Positions 60,120-64,000 of a DNA stretch of 64,000 bases are shown here, piece by piece (position 1 is the stretch's first letter; each line of letters opens with the position of its first letter). The position numbers and the translations under genes are program-made. The notes under the pieces are model-generated. The model did no database searches. It had not been told where the DNA came from and worked only from the letters and a program-made list of their open reading frames with translations. The DNA comes from Sipunculus nudus. Taxonomy: Eukaryota > Annelida > Sipuncula > Golfingiida > Sipunculidae. Location of the stretch: assembly GCA_026874595.1 (NCBI GenBank), contig CM049307.1, forward strand, positions 5,167,579 through 5,231,578, in the 5' to 3' direction.

Positions 60120-61408
60120 TAAGCAACAAGTTATATCATTATGTGAATATTTGTATATGAGAAACATGAGAAATACTTATGCCAGTCTGCTACTACCCTC
60201 CATGCGTGTTATTTGGCAAAATTTATAAGCAGTAGTCCGTCCTGAGAAAGCAACTCAACAAGGGCCCCACTAATTTGAATTTGACGATGCTGACAAAATG
60301 GCCATGGAGGCTAAGGTGGAACTTTTCGGACAACACTAATTTTATGGCTCCTCGCAATATAGGTTACGTGCAAATCTGTTGACTGACATGGCCCCGTATC
60401 AACATGAACAACAAGTGGACTTAATAAAGAGACAAACTCAGTGTAGGGAGAAAGGAAAGGTTCGCAAGATAGGCCACCAGGAGCCGGAGAGCCATCAACG
60501 AAACGAACCAAGACAGGAACAACCCCTGCACCGACGGAAGACGCACCATCCAACAGAAGAAATATAGGAAACGTACCAACTGCACCATCCACTTCCTAAT
60601 AAACATAAAGCATTGGAACAATTAATGAACAAAATCAACTCAATTATCAACTTTTTCAAGGAGGGACTAGATGCATGGATGAGAGTCAAAGAAAGAGTTC
60701 GCAGCATGCCGGATAAGTTACAGCGGGAAGAAATAGAAAGACAACTCATGAGACAACACCAATTCGATGACTTAGCGAAAGTAATGAACAACTGCATTAG
60801 TGAATCTGATCGGGATAGATGACTGGAGCAGACCATGCGTGGAGAAATTCAATGAGTCATCGGAATTTACCAATGGTGTTTACTTTAAGGATATTACAAG
60901 GAATCTCTTGGTCTACTTTTTGGATTTTACCAATTATGTTTATTTTAGGATATTACTAGGAATTACTTGGATAATGTTTTGGAGTTCTCCAAGGTTTACC
61001 ATTTGAATTTACCATGGATAATACTGAGAAGAGCTGGAGAGTTCAAAAGAATCGATTAAGATATACGCTAGTATATTACGAAATCATTATTGTGGTGTAA
61101 TGTGTGCCAGAATATGAATGTTGTACTTATTTTACAATACTGTGTAATGAGGTTCACGGGCTCTATTATTTCCAGAACTAATTTGGGAGAAACAAATAAC
61201 TTGATAAAGTAAAAATCACTGTATGATCACTTTAAGAACATTCTGCTTTCGTACGAAGATTTCCATATATCTTTTTTTTCAGGATTAAAATGTATACTGT
61301 TCGTTTATATTACTGTATATTAATGAGCATACTTGTGTTTTACTATTACAGGTGAGGTGAAGGGATGAGGTCATTTTCGCGGCGCAAAAATCTTAAGCTG
61401 GGAGGAAG
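60120..61408 (+). pseudogene. 3' internal region of the decayed retroelement, ending in a polypurine tract
   Basis: The open pieces at 60379-60567 (very Gln/His/Arg rich) and 60613-60822 (helical, starting MEQLMNKINSIINFF, with many Arg/Glu) may be relics of a 3' reading frame, but I do not recognise a family. A purine-rich stretch AAGCTGGGAGGAAG (61395-61408) directly precedes LTR copy B, as a polypurine tract should. Confidence 0.4.
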
Positions 61409-61830
61409 TGTATTTAATACGGGGTCGGTGCTGATACCGGTGCTGATAAGGATGCCAGCTTGCAGGTGCAAGCGGCCGGGTAAGCTATTACATAATCAAG
61501 GGGTGGACAGTCTCTCGGGCAGTAGTGTCCGGCCGGTGACCGCAGCACGGAAACCGAGCTACGTGGCTATCGCTGGAGCGGTAGACGCACAGGACAACAG
61601 GGGGTCAGAGACTATATAAAGGGCCATCTCCTAGCTGGGGGACACACAGTTCGTACTTGCTTCAATTCGCACCACTTAAGTATTCAGACATCACGTCGTT
61701 AATTATTTATTCTTTTGGTAGTACCATTTTGTGAAGTTCATTATTGGATTATACAGCTGCCCTCATACTTGGGGATTCGTACTTATCGAACAGGATTATT
61801 ACCTGGGTAGATTTAAGCAGTTGTGTAGTA
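61409..61830 (+). repeat. LTR copy B with TATA box
   Basis: Begins TGTATTTAATACGGGG after the polypurine tract. It has a TATA box TATATAAA at 61613-61620 in the equivalent place to copy A, and ends around TTACCTGGGTAGAT. The right boundary is uncertain. It can serve as the 3' LTR of the 58.2-61.4 kb relic or as the 5' LTR of the relic that follows, since gag- and protease-like sequence begins about 200 bp later. Confidence 0.7.
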
Positions 61831-64000
61831 GGGGGCGCCAGCAAACCGCATCATCCTTCGACCTCGCCTATTTCTCCGGAGATGGAGACTGCACCAATCA
61901 TTCCATGTAAGTTTCAAAGAACATATTAAATGAGTTTACTGCTACTTTGGAACCTGAAGTTTATGTTCGCATCTGAGTGAATGTTTGCATGTATTATGAC
62001 ATCACACTCGGGCGTTCACACTTAATGAACCCTGACCCTGCACCCGCGAAACCTCAACCCAAGGTGTTACAATACATGAAGCCCCAGCTGACTGAATATT
62101 TCGATCCAGACAAGAATAAGGAGTTCGAGATTTACCAGTTTCGTCAAGCACGGCAGGGGATTACTCTGTGGAGGAGAGAATCCTCACAAATGAGATTGTC
62201 AGTGACAGTTAATGGGTAGACATTACCATGGAAGTTGACACAGGTGCATCCAGGTCCCTTATATCTGACACAACCTACCATATGCTTGAGACTGGAAATC
62301 ATAAATTGGAATTGACCCCTACCAGGGATAAACTGCATACATATAGAGGAGAGGAGTTTCGCCGCTTGGTGGCATGACAGTACCAGTGTATCATAATGAA
62401 CAAGAAAGACATTTACCTTTACTAGTGATAGAAGGCAGTAAAAAAACCTTTTCGACAGGGACTGGATGGAACATTTAAAGTTAGAATGGTCATCTGTGTT
62501 CCAAGATTAACAGAGTTATGCACAGGGACAGATTGAGACATTGTTATCAAAGTACAATGATGTGTTTGCACCTGGTCTTGGCAAGATTTGAGATGTTAAA
62601 GCTCACTATCATGTGTCATCAGATGCAGTACCTATTTTTCACAAGCCATTACCATTTGCGCTCGTGATGGTATCTAAGCCCAACTCGACAGATTGCTAAA
62701 CACTGGAATTATTGAGAAAGTCACTTACCCAGATTGGAAAACACCTGGTATCCCAATAACCAAGAGTACCGGTCAAGTCCGCTGATGTGTGTTGATTTCA
62801 AGGTTACTGTGAAACGCGTATCTAAAGGTAACTCACGCTCAGTTAGCAGGCGGCCATACTTTCACAAAGTTAGATAGGATTGATGCCTACCTTCATCTCG
62901 AGCAGGATGACAGAGTTGGCAAAGATTAACACGCACCGTGGACTATTCCGATACAATCGTTTGCCCTGTTGAATTTCGGCTGCACCGGGTATATTTCAGA
63001 GCACGATGGTTAACTTGTTTAGTGGCATTCTTTTTCTTGTTGCATATTTGGATGATATACTCATCACCGGTCGTACTCAAGAAGAGAACTAACATTATTT
63101 GGAAGTCATTCTACAGCGTTTCAGCAGAGCTGGGTTACGCCTAAAACGTAAGAAATGTACCTTTTATGCTTAAGATTTGGTATACCTTGCCCACAACATT
63201 GACCAAGAAGGACTGCAACCTTCAGTTGATAAAGTGGAAGCCATCAAGATTGAACCTGCACCTAAATCAGTAACAGAGCTGAAAGCTTATCTAGGCATGC
63301 TTAATTATAATGAGAAATTCCTTGACAACAGAGCAATCGTTCTGGAACCATTACATCAGCTTCTAAGAGGCAAGCAAAAGTGGAAATGGGGCCTTGATCA
63401 GGAGAAAGCTTTCGAGGCCTATAAGGACTTGCTTACTTAAGATAAAGTGTTTGTTCATTGTGATCCAGCAGTAACTTACAATCTGGCTTGCGATGCGTCA
63501 GTTTGTAGCGTAGGGGCGGTATTATCTCATTCGGGCCAGGAAGAAAACCCGATTGCATTTGTTTCACGTTAACTCTCTGCGGCAGAGCATAATTAGTCGC
63601 AACTTTAAATAGAAGCGCTTGAAATTATCTATGGAGTGAAGAAATTCTATCAATATCTGTTGGGGCGCAAGTTCATTATACTAACTGATCACAGACCACT
63701 TGTTGGTCCTTTTTGCGGGGACAAGCAAATACCGGTGACAGCAGCTTTCAGAATACAGCGTTAGGCTCTTGCATTAGCTGCTTACGACTACAATATCTTG
63801 TACCAGCCAGGTTCATCGCAAACAAACGCTGATGCTCTTCGTATGTTACCACCCGATCCAGCACCAACAACGCCATTCCTGGGGGAATATTTTCACTTGA
63901 TAGACCACCTTTATACAACTCCGGTTACAGCCACCATGATAGCGAACTTGACAAACCGCGATCGAATTTTTGTTCAAGTTAAACGCTACACTCTGGTAGC
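61831..64000 (+). pseudogene. Second decayed Ty3/Gypsy element (gag, protease, RT, RNase H), runs off the window
   Basis: In order: Gag-like YMKPQLTEYFDPDKNKEFE (about 62070-62130); protease with active-site DTGA (MEVDTGASRSLIS, 62229-62267); RT with VDFKVTVKRVS (about 62790-62825), RYNRLP (near 62950), the catalytic YLDD at 63045-63056 (LDD followed by ILITG); the connection region at 63177-63440 (ELKAYLGMLNY, LHQLLRGKQKWKW); RNase H with LACDASVCSVGAVLSH (about 63484-63531), TDHRPL (near 63684) and TNADALR (near 63820). Stops and frameshifts break it at many places, so it is inactive. Integrase would lie right of the window. Confidence 0.85.

Overview
This is a eukaryotic, AT-rich, repeat-dominated nuclear window. 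Several signs point to a marine invertebrate, most likely a bivalve or other mollusc: spliced genes with GT-AG introns, an intron-bearing tRNA-Ile(UAU), Ty3/Gypsy retroelement relics, and many dispersed elements with internal tandem arrays of the kind common in bivalve genomes. I cannot name the species. Most short open frames here are chance frames inside repeats.

The best gene is the 5' part of TMF1 (TATA element modulatory factor, a Golgi golgin), on the minus strand. Its first coding exon (46182-46071, preceded by a splice acceptor) carries the golgin N-terminal motif. It joins in phase to a 1,992-nt exon (12816-10825). The later coiled-coil exons are not recognised and probably lie left of the window. 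The intron between the two exons is about 33.25 kb and holds most of the repeats. A second candidate gene, encoding 59 residues, is on the minus strand at 4930-5109 with its own upstream splice signals. An intact-looking tRNA-Ile(UAU) with a 14-nt intron is at 52261-52348.

Repeat layout: 1-1328, an element truncated by the window edge; 1990-2865, a 150-bp degenerate array; 5291-5532 and 8656-8929, a diverged inverted-repeat pair; 10684-10830, a 47-bp repeat that carries the TMF1 splice donor; 13487-30844, a nest of elements up to four deep inside the intron; 31210-34755, a 31-bp minisatellite; 35574-36568, a 32-bp minisatellite; 39811-44700, another element, with an 865-bp hAT-type insertion that has a perfect 8-bp target duplication; 46536-48605, a 67-bp minisatellite; 48888-49222, a 40-bp CCAAT-box array; 52984-53251, a MITE; 53798-54790, a 28/31-bp G-rich minisatellite; 56430-57600, a degenerate array; 57990-64000, two decayed Ty3/Gypsy elements with related LTRs.

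The most interesting observation concerns three sequence-unrelated families of non-coding elements that share one architecture. Each begins with C, ends in AA right after a near-perfect 3' hairpin, carries its own central tandem array, and inserts without a target-site duplication. Intact copies of the interrupted repeats in the same window serve as empty sites and show insertion between A and T in three cases. This resembles non-autonomous Helitron/Helentron elements. Several of the arrays also share a palindrome (GGTGGCGCCACC), and others carry dense nuclear-receptor half-sites.
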